Origin: Bog-756 sp963753905
GTDB taxonomy: Bacteria; Actinomycetota; Acidimicrobiia; Acidimicrobiales; RAAP-2
Direction of reading: 5' to 3'
DNA: 64,000 nucleotides
NCBI GenBank assembly: GCA_963753905.1
Contig: CAVWDZ010000002.1
Span: forward strand, 310,001-374,000
Positions 1 to 7,311 of the stretch are shown here, piece after piece. A model generated the notes under the pieces. The model searched no databases, was not told the DNA's origin, and saw only the letters and a list, made by a program, of their open reading frames with translations. Each line of letters begins with the position of its first letter. Position 1 is the stretch's first letter. The position numbers were made by a program, and so were the translations under genes.

Positions 1-2
1 TC

Positions 3-755
3 GTCCCGGGACCGACCAACGCTTGGTGGACCCTCGACCAGGTGGTCCCGACCACCGGTCCCTCGACCATCACGACAGGTGCGACCATCGACCGCTTGCG
101 CCAGGCCCTCCCCCCGGGGACCCTGATCGGTGGTGCCGCCGCCGAGAACCACGACCTCCAGCAGACCCTGGCGTCACACACGCCTCTTGTCCTCGGGATC
201 CTCGGTGTACTCGGATTCCTCCTGCTCCTGATCGCGCTGGGTGCGCCGTTGATCGCCGCAATGGGCGTCCTGATCACCGCTCTGTCTGTAGCCGGGGCCT
301 TCGGCATCGGACGGCTCATCTTCCAGAACGGGTTCCTCTCCGGTCTGCTGGGCTTCCAGCCGCAGGGCTTCATCGACGCCTGGGCTCCGCTCTTCTTCGG
401 GGCCATGGTCTTCGGCGTGGCCATGGACTACACGCTCTTCATGCTGTCTGCGGCCAAGGAGCGCTACGAGACCCACCCCGACCCCGAGCACGCCATGATC
501 GGCTCGATGCGCACTTCGGGACGGGTCGTGCTCTCAGCCGCCGCCGTCATGGTTGCCGTCTTCCTGACCTTCGCCCTGTCCGGGCCGCTGGCCCCCAAGG
601 AGATGGGGGTGATCCTGGCCATCGCCGTAGCCCTCGACGCTCTGGTCGTTCGACTGGTCGTGCTCCCGGTCGTGCTGCGCCTGGGGATGCACCACAGTTG
701 GCACCAGCCAAAATGGCTCGGCCGCGTCCTGCCCACGGTGCGGTTCTCGCACTGA
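3..755 (+). CDS. MMPL-family transporter, C-terminal part (5' end outside window)
   Basis: The reading frame is open to the left window edge, so only the C-terminal ~250 residues are present. They hold about five membrane helices of an RND/MMPL transporter. The helix with GVAMDYTLFML carries the Asp-Tyr pair that MmpL-type proteins use for proton relay, and is followed by the typical cytoplasmic AKERYE stretch. Members export lipids or small hydrophobic compounds at the inner membrane, driven by the proton gradient; the substrate cannot be read here. The gene stops 49 bp before the CsoR-like regulator and could belong to the same regulated unit, because the palindrome lies between them. The family call is firm, the role is not. 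Confidence 0.85.
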   Translation, partial: VPGPTNAWWTLDQVVPTTGPSTITTGATIDRLRQALPPGTLIGGAAAENHDLQQTLASHTPLVLGILGVLGFLLLLIALGAPLIAAMGVLITALSVAGAFGIGRLIFQNGFLSGLLGFQPQGFIDAWAPLFFGAMVFGVAMDYTLFMLSAAKERYETHPDPEHAMIGSMRTSGRVVLSAAAVMVAVFLTFALSGPLAPKEMGVILAIAVALDALVVRLVVLPVVLRLGMHHSWHQPKWLGRVLPTVRFSH

Positions 756-757
756 GC

Positions 758-773
758 TGTGATTCGAGTCACA
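758..773. promoter_or_regulatory. Palindrome upstream of the CsoR-like gene, candidate operator
   Basis: TGTGA-TTCGAG-TCACA, an inverted repeat with perfect 5-bp arms, lies just after the MMPL stop and about 30 bp before the regulator start. CsoR-family repressors bind G/C-flanked inverted repeats in their own promoters, so this is the natural operator candidate. Binding is inferred from position only. Confidence 0.4.
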
Positions 774-804
774 CGGGGAATCCCAAGCTAGAGAAGGAGA
801 GAGA

Positions 805-1074
805 ATGCAACTGCCCGATGAAGTCGTCGAGGATCTTCGGAAGAGGCTGCGCCGCGCCGGAGGCCAAGTACAGGCCGTGGAGACCATGCTTGCAGAAGGC
901 CGCGAGTGCCGCGACATCGTCACCCAGCTCAGCGCGGCCACCAAGGCCCTCGATCAGGTGGGTTTCCGCCTGATCGCCAGCGGACTGACTTACTGCCTCG
1001 AGCACCCTGACGAGGCGACCGAGTCCGGCTATCCGCTCGATGAGGTCCAGCGCCTGTTCACCAAATTGGCGTGA
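805..1074 (+). CDS. CsoR/CstR-family repressor (likely thiol or persulfide sensing)
   Basis: 89 residues, the usual length of the all-helical DUF156 (CsoR/RcnR/FrmR) family. Copper-sensing CsoR proteins use Cys, then His-x3-Cys. Here C35 and C64 are kept, but the position four before C64 is G60 and not His, so the copper site is incomplete. The two-Cys, no-His pattern is that of CstR, which senses persulfides and controls sulfide-oxidising genes. The neighbours (sulfide:quinone oxidoreductase-like, TusE-like, DsrE-like) fit that role. A good Shine-Dalgarno (AGAAGGAGAG) precedes the ATG. The family is certain; the ligand is inferred from residues and context. Confidence 0.85.
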   Translation: MQLPDEVVEDLRKRLRRAGGQVQAVETMLAEGRECRDIVTQLSAATKALDQVGFRLIASGLTYCLEHPDEATESGYPLDEVQRLFTKLA

Positions 1075-1162
1075 CCGGATCACAACGGCAACCACGACCG
1101 GAGAAGGAACTGACTTCGGAGTTCTCCACGTTCACGGCACCGACTGCAGGAGGGGCGAGGTG

Positions 1163-1795
1163 ATGACAAGCCAACAGTGGGACGATCGGTACAGGGGAGA
1201 TGAGCTGGTGTGGACCAGCACGCCCAACCAGTTCCTCGTCGCTGAGGCCGTCGGCCTTCGTCCCGGGCGGGCCGTAGACCTTGCCTGTGGAGAGGGTCGC
1301 AACTCGATCTGGCTTGCGCAGCAGGGTTGGGAGGTGACGGGCATTGACTTCTCGCCGGTCGGCCTGGCCAAGGCCAAGCGGTTCGCCGACCTGTGGGGCG
1401 TGAAGGTCACCTGGACCGAGGTGGCTATAGAGGACTGGATTCCACCTCAGGGTGGGTTCGACCTCGTCGCCATGCTCTATCTCCAGCTCCCCCAGCCCGC
1501 TCGCTCCAGAGCGATCGGTTCCGCCGCTTCCGCCTTGGCCCCCGGGGGAACGCTCGTCATCGTGGCCCACGACCTAGAGAACCTGACACGTGGGTATGGC
1601 GGACCACTGGACCCCGCCGTGCTCTATCGGGTGAGCGACGTGACTGAGGCTGCAGTCGATGCCGGCCTCACGATCGACAGAGCCGAGCAGGCTATCCGGG
1701 TGCTGGACACGGACATTGGTCCGCGGGAGGCGCTCGACACCGTCGTCACCGCCCAACGGCCACCTCGGGGAGGACCTTCGGCTTGGTCTCGATAA
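1163..1795 (+). CDS. SAM-dependent class I methyltransferase
   Basis: 210 residues. The start is set by AGGAGG about ten bases before ATG 1163. The fold is a class I methyltransferase: motif I VDLACGEGRNSIWLA (SAM-binding glycine-rich loop), an acidic residue at the end of strand 2 (GIDFS), and LAPGGTLVIVAHD as post-motif III. The N-terminal W-D-x-R-Y pattern and the sequence as a whole resemble the TehB/thiol methyltransferase group, which methylates chalcogen compounds or thiols. A thiol or sulfide substrate would fit the sulfur genes around it, but the substrate is not readable. It is co-directional with the upstream repressor and the downstream flavoprotein. Confidence 0.8.
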   Translation: MTSQQWDDRYRGDELVWTSTPNQFLVAEAVGLRPGRAVDLACGEGRNSIWLAQQGWEVTGIDFSPVGLAKAKRFADLWGVKVTWTEVAIEDWIPPQGGFDLVAMLYLQLPQPARSRAIGSAASALAPGGTLVIVAHDLENLTRGYGGPLDPAVLYRVSDVTEAAVDAGLTIDRAEQAIRVLDTDIGPREALDTVVTAQRPPRGGPSAWSR

Positions 1796-1847
1796 AGGCG
1801 TAGCTGCTCTGGCTTCGATCCGCTTTTTAGGGCCAAGGAGGGACGAA

Positions 1848-1856
1848 ATGCCCTAG
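1848..1856 (+). other. Start-stop mini-ORF (ATG CCC TAG) behind a strong Shine-Dalgarno
   Basis: AAGGAGGGA at 1835-1843 is ideally spaced for ATG 1848, but that frame stops after two codons. The flavoprotein ATG lies 15 bp downstream in another frame and has only weak ribosome-binding sequence of its own. This may be a start-stop element that feeds re-initiation, or the remains of an earlier start. Confidence 0.4.
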
Positions 1857-1870
1857 TCGAACCAGGACGT

Positions 1871-3133
1871 ATGACCCACGATGGGATCATGGCCAAACGG
1901 ATCGTGATCCTCGGCGGGGGAACCGGGGGGACGCTCAGCGCCAACCGTCTGCGGCGCGTCTTTCCGCCGAAAGACGTGGAGATCGTCGTCGTGGACAAGA
2001 ACGATGACCACGTCTACCAACCAGGGTTGCTCTTCGTTCCCTTCGGGTTGAGCCACACCGACGAGATCGTCCGCTCCCGGCGGCGTCAGCTGCATGAGGG
2101 CATTGAGTTCCGCCAAGTCCCGATCGAGCGCGTCGACATCGATGCAGACACGGTCCATCTCGGAGACGGAATGGAGCTTGCCTACGACGTTCTGGTCGTC
2201 GCTTCGGGTTCCAGCTTGGTCAAAGAGGAGACCGAGGGGCTCACCGGGTCAGGCTGGATGGAAAAGGTCTTCACCTTCTATGACGTCGCGGGAGCCGCTG
2301 CGCTGCATGGTGCACTCGAAGGATTCGACGGAGGCCGGCTGGTGGTCAACGTGGTCGACATGCCCATCAAGTGCCCGGTCGCACCCCTCGAGTTCTGCTT
2401 CCTGGCCGATTGGTATTTTCAGCAGGCCGGTATCCGCGATCGGGTGGAGTTGACCTATGTGACCCCCCTCGACGGTGCCTTCACCAAGCCGGTGGCGTCG
2501 AAAGCGCTCGGCGGGCTGCTCGAGGAGAAAGGCGTTGGCCTTCTGACCGAGTTCAACACCGGTGAGGTTGACGGATCCGGCGGACGGCTCATCTCCTACG
2601 ATGAACGTGAGGTCGGTTTCGACTTGGCGGTGGTCGTTCCCCTGCATGGTGGCGCCAGCTACGTGACGAGATCCCCGGGGCTCGGGGACGAGTTGGGATT
2701 CGTGCCGGTGGACGAGCACACACTGCAGTCAACCGCCAAATCAAATGTCTTCGCCATCGGCGACGCCGCCGGAGTCCCCACATCGAAGGCTGGATCGGTC
2801 ACCCACTTCGAGGGAGAGGTCCTGGTCGAGAACGTCCGGCGGTTCCTGGCCGACGAGCCCCTGGACGGTAGTTTCGACGGGCACACCAACTGCTTCATCG
2901 AGACCGGGTTCGGCAAAGCACTGCTCATCGACTTCAACTATGACACCGAGCCTCTGCCCGGGCACTTCCCCAGCTCGGTGGGTCTGCCGCTGTTGAAGGA
3001 GTCACGGCTCAACCACCTCGGGAAGCTGATGTTCCAGCCGCTCTATTGGCACAGCCTCTTGCCCGGCCGTGATCTTCCCGGCGTCGGCACGGCCATGCCC
3101 ACCCGGGGCAAGGACTTCCAGAGTGTCCCATGA
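1871..3133 (+). CDS. sqr: Sulfide:quinone oxidoreductase-like FAD flavoprotein
   Basis: About 420 residues; ATG 1889 is an equally good start because the Rossmann fold begins right after it. The N-terminal dinucleotide motif ILGGGTGG (about 14-20), the second FAD motif FAIGDAAG (about 294-301) and overall length place it in the SQR/flavocytochrome c sulfide dehydrogenase group of the pyridine disulfide reductase superfamily. C168 (KCPVAPLE) and C341 match the two essential redox cysteines of SQR; the third, non-essential one has no counterpart near residue 125. Expected reaction: sulfide oxidised to bound sulfane sulfur with electrons passed to quinone at the membrane face. The TusE- and DsrE-like genes downstream could accept that sulfur. 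A related FAD reductase with another substrate is possible. Confidence 0.82.
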   Translation: MTHDGIMAKRIVILGGGTGGTLSANRLRRVFPPKDVEIVVVDKNDDHVYQPGLLFVPFGLSHTDEIVRSRRRQLHEGIEFRQVPIERVDIDADTVHLGDGMELAYDVLVVASGSSLVKEETEGLTGSGWMEKVFTFYDVAGAAALHGALEGFDGGRLVVNVVDMPIKCPVAPLEFCFLADWYFQQAGIRDRVELTYVTPLDGAFTKPVASKALGGLLEEKGVGLLTEFNTGEVDGSGGRLISYDEREVGFDLAVVVPLHGGASYVTRSPGLGDELGFVPVDEHTLQSTAKSNVFAIGDAAGVPTSKAGSVTHFEGEVLVENVRRFLADEPLDGSFDGHTNCFIETGFGKALLIDFNYDTEPLPGHFPSSVGLPLLKESRLNHLGKLMFQPLYWHSLLPGRDLPGVGTAMPTRGKDFQSVP

Positions 3134-3175
3134 GCGCCCGAGCTGTTCGTCAAATCAAGGGATAAGGAGCTGGCC

Positions 3176-3493
3176 ATGCCCACCGCCACCTATGCCGGTA
3201 CCACCGTCGCCGTCAACGACGAGGGGTTCTTCGAGGACCCGAGCCAGTGGAGCGAAGCCATGGCGCCGGAGATCGCCAAAGAACAAGGCATCGACGATCT
3301 AACGGAGTCCCATTGGCAGGTGATCAAGTTCATGCGGACCGAGTATGCCCAGAAGGGAACCGGACCCACGGTCCGAGTCCTCGGAAAGACGTCCGGCGTC
3401 TCGATAAAGGAGCTCTACCAGCTGTTTCCGAAAGGGCCGGCCAAGACGGCCGCCAAGATCGCCGGCATCCCTAAGCCACGCGGCTGTATCTAA
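3176..3493 (+). CDS. TusE/DsrC-family sulfur-carrier protein
   Basis: 105 residues, normal for TusE/DsrC, with AAGGAG upstream of ATG 3176. The C-terminal swinging arm, IPKPRGCI, keeps the penultimate-region cysteine (CysA) that carries a persulfide. The second arm cysteine of true DsrC (in the GACKIAG context) is Ala here (TAAKIAG), so it cannot form the DsrC trisulfide bridge and is TusE-like or a DsrC-like regulator or carrier. It should accept sulfane sulfur from the DsrE-like partner encoded just downstream, or from the SQR-like enzyme upstream. No dsrAB is in the window, which argues for sulfur trafficking and not sulfite reduction. Confidence 0.85.
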   Translation: MPTATYAGTTVAVNDEGFFEDPSQWSEAMAPEIAKEQGIDDLTESHWQVIKFMRTEYAQKGTGPTVRVLGKTSGVSIKELYQLFPKGPAKTAAKIAGIPKPRGCI

Positions 3494-3530
3494 CCGCCCG
3501 GGGTTTTCCGATCACATAGAAAGGTGCACC

Positions 3531-3998
3531 ATGAGTGACCCGATCCAAAAGGTATCGATCATCGTCTCGAAAGGATCGTTGGAAGGTGTCTATCCGGCGC
3601 TGATCATGGCCAATGGCGCCCGTGCCGAGGGGATCGAGGCCAACCTCTTCTTCACGTTCTTCGGTCTCGACGTGGTCCATCGGTCGACGATCGACCACAT
3701 CAAGGTGGCCACCGTCGGAAACCCCGGCCTGCACCTGGCCACCATCGCCGGCGGCCTGCCAGGCGTGTCGTCGGTCATGACTCACTACCTCGAGAAGAAG
3801 ATGGAGAAACTCGACATTCCCCCGATACCTGAGTTCGTGGAGATGATTGCCGATACAGGTGCGGGGATCTACGCCTGCAAGGCGTCGACGGATCTGTTCG
3901 AGCTGACCGAGGCCGATTTGATCGAACAGGTCATGGACATCATCACTGTCGGAGAGTTCTACGCCATGGCCGCCGGTGGTGAGATCATCTTCACGTAG
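3531..3998 (+). CDS. DsrE/DsrF-like sulfurtransferase
   Basis: 155 residues of the DsrE/DsrF/DsrH-like fold: an N-terminal nucleotide-like strand-loop (SIIVSKGSLEGVYPAL), a hydrophobic core (NLFFTFFGLDVV) and the single conserved cysteine in GIYACKAS near residue 115, which is the persulfide carrier in this family. It is longer than TusD and resembles the DsrE2-like group. AGAAAGGTG precedes the start, 37 bp after the TusE-like gene, so the two are co-transcribed and probably exchange sulfur. A role in thiosulfate/persulfide mobilisation is inferred. It is the last gene before the island boundary. Confidence 0.82.
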   Translation: MSDPIQKVSIIVSKGSLEGVYPALIMANGARAEGIEANLFFTFFGLDVVHRSTIDHIKVATVGNPGLHLATIAGGLPGVSSVMTHYLEKKMEKLDIPPIPEFVEMIADTGAGIYACKASTDLFELTEADLIEQVMDIITVGEFYAMAAGGEIIFT

Positions 3999-4168
3999 GG
4001 TGTGGCACGGATCTCGAAGACCCGGGGTCGGCGTTCGCGCATCGAATTCCTGGCCCCAGAAACCCACGAGACAAAAATGGGTCTTCGAAGGATCTTTACT
4101 TTCGAACCTCCCATTGATTTCTCCCCCTCACCAGGGAAGATGCCGTCGCAAGTTTGCGCGCTCGGCAG
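3999..4168. other. Intergenic, no gene seen; 14-bp tandem duplication at its right end
   Basis: No credible coding region. At the right end TGCGCGCTCGGCAG occurs twice head to tail (4155-4168 and 4169-4182), the second copy being the start of the 44-bp attachment repeat. Confidence 0.5.
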
Positions 4169-4212
4169 TGCGCGCTCGGCAGGATTCGAACCTGCAACCT
4201 TCTGATCCGTAG
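4169..4212. repeat. Distal attachment site: 44-bp copy of the tRNA-Arg 3' half
   Basis: These 44 bp are identical to 19898-19941. They cover the acceptor 3' strand, T arm and half the anticodon arm of tRNA-Arg(ACG), up to the anticodon loop, but have no 5' half and so are not a functional tRNA. A partial tRNA copy at one end and the intact gene at the other is the classic footprint of a tyrosine-recombinase element integrated in a tRNA 3' end. Confidence 0.9.
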
Positions 4213-4426
4213 CGCGCGACCGGGTCGTTTCGCTGGGTCCCGGAAAGTCCCAGTTCGTCGCAAATCTCCCGGTCAGATGGGGTGACATTCTTGGAGCGCG
4301 AGATCGTCTGGGACGGCCCGGGACGCGATCGGACCCAATTGTTGGCTTTTTTGTTGGCTAATCTGACCGCCAAGACGATCGAATCAGAAGGTTTTGACGG
4401 GTGAAACTTGGTTTCAGGCGTCTCAC
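4213..4426. other. Island left end, no gene seen
   Basis: About 210 bp between the attachment repeat and the HNH gene stop. It holds a duplicated TTGTTGGCT / TTGTTGGCTAA stretch near 4338-4362 but no coding region, RNA or clear promoter. Confidence 0.4.
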
Positions 4427-5335
4427 TCAGCTCGCGGCCTTGAATTGCTCGTATCGGGTCTCAAGACGCTCAGGATCGGGTCGGGCTGTTGAGCTCCGAG
4501 GTACGCCGATTGTCGATCCGTGCATCTCCTGAAGACCATGCTTGAGCATTGGTCCGTCGACTTCGGCAAGCAGGTTGCCATTGATCTGAACCTTCAACAT
4601 AGGCGTGATCCCAAGGAAGTTTCGGTCGAACGCAGCGTGGTGAATCTTGCAGAGAGCCAGTCCGTTCGGAACAACTGGATCACCACCCTGCTCGGCATCA
4701 CCGATGATGTGCGCAGCGTCGAGCAGCTCCGGGTGTCGTAGGCGACAGACCGCACACGTCGAGCTATATGCGTGGAGCACCTGCTCTCGGAACACCGGCT
4801 GGTGGAGCCGCTGCCGGGTCATCCGAGCGGCGTAGACCTTCTCTGGAGCGCTCAGGCTCCCGAGATCGATGCCAATATCATGGCGAGCAAATGAAAGAGC
4901 GAACTCGAGATTGGCTCGATCTTCGCTGATGACGTACACGGGGAAGACGGGACGATACACGGCCTTCCTGACTCCAATGAAGTACGCCAGGGGCAGACCA
5001 GCTTGCTGGGCTGCTCTCATTGCACGGTTGGTCGGGAGGTTCGGGTCGGTGCTCTCATACTTGTACCTGGGATACCCGTCTTCGCCGATTGAATCTTCGT
5101 ATGGACGCTGACTGTTTGGCCCCCGGTAGGCAGTGGTGATGGATAGGGCTGCACTCAGTTGCCGCGGTTTGTTGATTCCCTTGCCCCTGGCCTGGCGCAT
5201 TGCAATCGGTTCACCAAGGAAGGAGAAGCGCTCGGTCAACTCCCAGGAAAGATTGCCGTCTCCGGAGAGCGCGATTCGGCGATCGAGCTCCTCGAACATC
5301 GCCTCGCGGACCGCCAACTCCGTCACGATGTCCAT
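4427..5335 (-). CDS. HNH endonuclease, possible restriction nuclease
   Basis: 302 residues. The C-terminal HNH domain is complete: C194-x2-C197, DAAHII with H209, then C229-x2-HH (232-233) and D237, giving a beta-beta-alpha metal nuclease with a structural zinc. The layout is like McrA-type and HNH_2 proteins annotated as putative restriction endonucleases. The first ~180 residues are a separate domain I cannot assign; they end in a VYVISEDRANLEFALS region that looks like a DNA- or modified-base-reading module. There is no methylase beside it, which fits a modification-dependent (type IV) enzyme or stand-alone nuclease. It sits at the left end of the island. Nuclease call is strong, target unknown. 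Confidence 0.78.
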   Translation of the reverse strand: MDIVTELAVREAMFEELDRRIALSGDGNLSWELTERFSFLGEPIAMRQARGKGINKPRQLSAALSITTAYRGPNSQRPYEDSIGEDGYPRYKYESTDPNLPTNRAMRAAQQAGLPLAYFIGVRKAVYRPVFPVYVISEDRANLEFALSFARHDIGIDLGSLSAPEKVYAARMTRQRLHQPVFREQVLHAYSSTCAVCRLRHPELLDAAHIIGDAEQGGDPVVPNGLALCKIHHAAFDRNFLGITPMLKVQINGNLLAEVDGPMLKHGLQEMHGSTIGVPRSSTARPDPERLETRYEQFKAAS

Positions 5336-5445
5336 TCGCTTAGCCTGCCACCAGCCGCAGTCTGACGTGAGGACTTCCGGCTGCCGTCAGCCTCGGGGGT
5401 TGGGCACGAACCAAGGCAGTGGTCAGCAGCAGGAGTGACCGGGAA

Positions 5446-6264
5446 CTAGCGGACAGTGGTCTCTATGTCCCGAAAAAACTCCAACACGGCGGATTTCCAT
5501 TCGGCGGGATGGTCAAGATGTAGATCATGACTCGCTTCAGGAATATCGACGAGGCTCGCTTGCGGGGTTCGATCAAGCATCGTCTGACCGATGTCGTCAG
5601 GAACCAGGCCATGTTCGGCCCTCACAACGAGCACCGGACATTGGACGGCAGCCCAGTCGCCCCAGTACGACTGCTGGGAAGCCTCCCGGAGCGTCTGGAT
5701 CATGATGTCGATCTCGAAGGGAGGCCAGTATCCACCGTCACGCTCCTCCAATCCGCCGGTCCACGCCTCGGCAGCCAAGGAAGGTCCGCCAAAGTATACA
5801 ATCGCCTGTTCTTTGGACGTGAACGGTGCGGGCCATTTGCGGAGAGAGCTGGCAAGCTCGTCGACAACAGACTCATCAAACTCGATGGGCGAAGCGTCGA
5901 CGACGACGAGCACCTTGACCAGATCGGGTCGCCGAGCTGCAACTTGTAGGACGGTGATGCCGCCCAGCGAGTGGCCAATCAGACACACCGGACCCTCCGC
6001 CAGATGCTCGATGACAAACTCAGTATCGGAAACATGAGCCTCACGCGTCACATCAGTTGGGCGTCGCTCGCTTCGACCATGGCCCCGTGTGTCAAGTGCA
6101 AGTACATGATGGGACAGAGAGAGCCAGCGAGCTGTCTCCGACCACTCCTCGGCTTGACCGGCCAGACCGTGAATAATCAGTACCGGCGGTCCGCTACCTC
6201 CAAAATCCCGGATAGCCAGGCGGACGCCGTCTCGGTCAACTGTCTCCGACGCCGGCACCCGCAT
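5446..6264 (-). CDS. Alpha/beta hydrolase
   Basis: 272 residues, a single alpha/beta-hydrolase domain. Oxyanion-hole HGLAG (32-36), nucleophile elbow GHSLGG with S99, and the catalytic His in EASHDLHLDHP (H246) are all present; the acid is probably in the VVRAEHGLV strand-loop. The sequence resembles the broad esterase/haloperoxidase/MenH-like group, and the substrate cannot be predicted. It has no signal peptide, so it is cytoplasmic. It follows the HNH gene on the same strand after about 110 bp and is island cargo. Confidence 0.8.
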   Translation of the reverse strand: MRVPASETVDRDGVRLAIRDFGGSGPPVLIIHGLAGQAEEWSETARWLSLSHHVLALDTRGHGRSERRPTDVTREAHVSDTEFVIEHLAEGPVCLIGHSLGGITVLQVAARRPDLVKVLVVVDASPIEFDESVVDELASSLRKWPAPFTSKEQAIVYFGGPSLAAEAWTGGLEERDGGYWPPFEIDIMIQTLREASQQSYWGDWAAVQCPVLVVRAEHGLVPDDIGQTMLDRTPQASLVDIPEASHDLHLDHPAEWKSAVLEFFRDIETTVR

Positions 6265-6435
6265 GTCCTATCACGGAGTGGATATACGTGCCGGAAGTTC
6301 GGGATCGATAACGCGCTCCGCTCCAGCGGTAGGAGCCATCCCGGTTAGTCGCCAAGAGCGATGGAGGCAGATGGTACCTGGCCTATGCCTTATCGCGCAA
6401 CGTCATGGCGATCCTGTGAGGGAGCAAGCGTGGCG

Positions 6436-7125
6436 ATGCAGAATGTGGGCATGCATAGGCTTCTGGCGAGCTCCCTGATACTAGGGGTGCTCGGCTTGTC
6501 CGGATGCACCTCGAGCACGCCGACAGCGGTGACGGGGCGAAACCCCACCGTCAGCATTGCAGCGACTCCGTGGCCGACACAATGCGTCAGTGGCTCCGCT
6601 TCACTTGTCGTTTCTCATTCTCAGAACCCTCCGCTGTGTGTCTCTCTCGGCACTCGACTCACTCTGATCTTCGACCCACCTAAAGTGGGCGGGTTCGTGA
6701 ATAGCTGGTCGATGCCACCCGTGAGTTCATCCGTGCCTTCAATCGTGTCGGTCGCGATGACCAAGAGAGCCGGGTCCGTCCTGATCGCCCATCTGCCCGT
6801 AATCACTCCGGGCACCACGCAGATGCGGGCGAGTGTTTTTCTGGAATGTCCTCAATCGAACCCGACTCCATGCGATAGCGGTGCTCCAACTACAACGGAC
6901 CCGCCACCGCCTCCCCCGCTCACCGTCAACATGACGGTCCCTGCTTCGCCGCCCACGCCAACGAGGACAACGAGGCCCCCGACTACCAACTCCGTGCCCA
7001 TGGCCGCTGTCCCCGATGCGCCACAGGCCGGGCGAGGCTGCGGGTGCCAATTGGCGCCCGCCCAAGAGCTCAGTCAAGCGGGGCCCGCCTATCACTTGAA
7101 TCAGTTGCCAATAACGGCTGCTTGA
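6436..7125 (+). CDS. Putative lipoprotein, unknown function
   Basis: About 229 residues from ATG 6436 (GTG 6430 or ATG 6451 possible). A signal sequence with hydrophobic core LLASSLILGVLG ends in the lipobox LSGC, so the protein should be lipidated and anchored outside the membrane. The body is Ser/Thr/Pro-rich with scattered cysteines; a low-complexity Pro/Thr linker (TDPPPPPPLTVN onward) precedes a short C-terminal segment with GRGCGCQ. The central part (TRLTLIFDPPKVGG, RAGSVLIAHLPV) looks like one small beta domain. I do not recognise the family. It stands alone and is divergent from the hydrolase gene. Confidence 0.65.
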   Translation: MQNVGMHRLLASSLILGVLGLSGCTSSTPTAVTGRNPTVSIAATPWPTQCVSGSASLVVSHSQNPPLCVSLGTRLTLIFDPPKVGGFVNSWSMPPVSSSVPSIVSVAMTKRAGSVLIAHLPVITPGTTQMRASVFLECPQSNPTPCDSGAPTTTDPPPPPPLTVNMTVPASPPTPTRTTRPPTTNSVPMAAVPDAPQAGRGCGCQLAPAQELSQAGPAYHLNQLPITAA

Positions 7126-7311
7126 GGGGCCTGTGTACCTCGCGATCTCCCGAGGAGGCCTCGGTGCTTGTGAAGGCCTGCAGCAGCCGTTTCACACCGC
7201 ATGTGGGATAGGCCCGACCTTTCATGGGAATCGGTTCGGTGTCGCCGACTGTGCGCTGCAGAGTTCGAAATTTCGGAGAAGAGAGCACGAATATATCAGG
7301 AGGTCTGTGGG
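7126..7311. other. Convergent intergenic region, nothing recognised
   Basis: No coding region or strong hairpin seen between the lipoprotein and SIMPL genes. Confidence 0.4.

Noticed and set aside
4128..4373. Small frame reading through the partial tRNA copy
   Set aside because: The peptide is the usual translation of a tRNA T arm and anticodon arm; the same pseudo-peptide appears at 19866-20141 over the intact tRNA.
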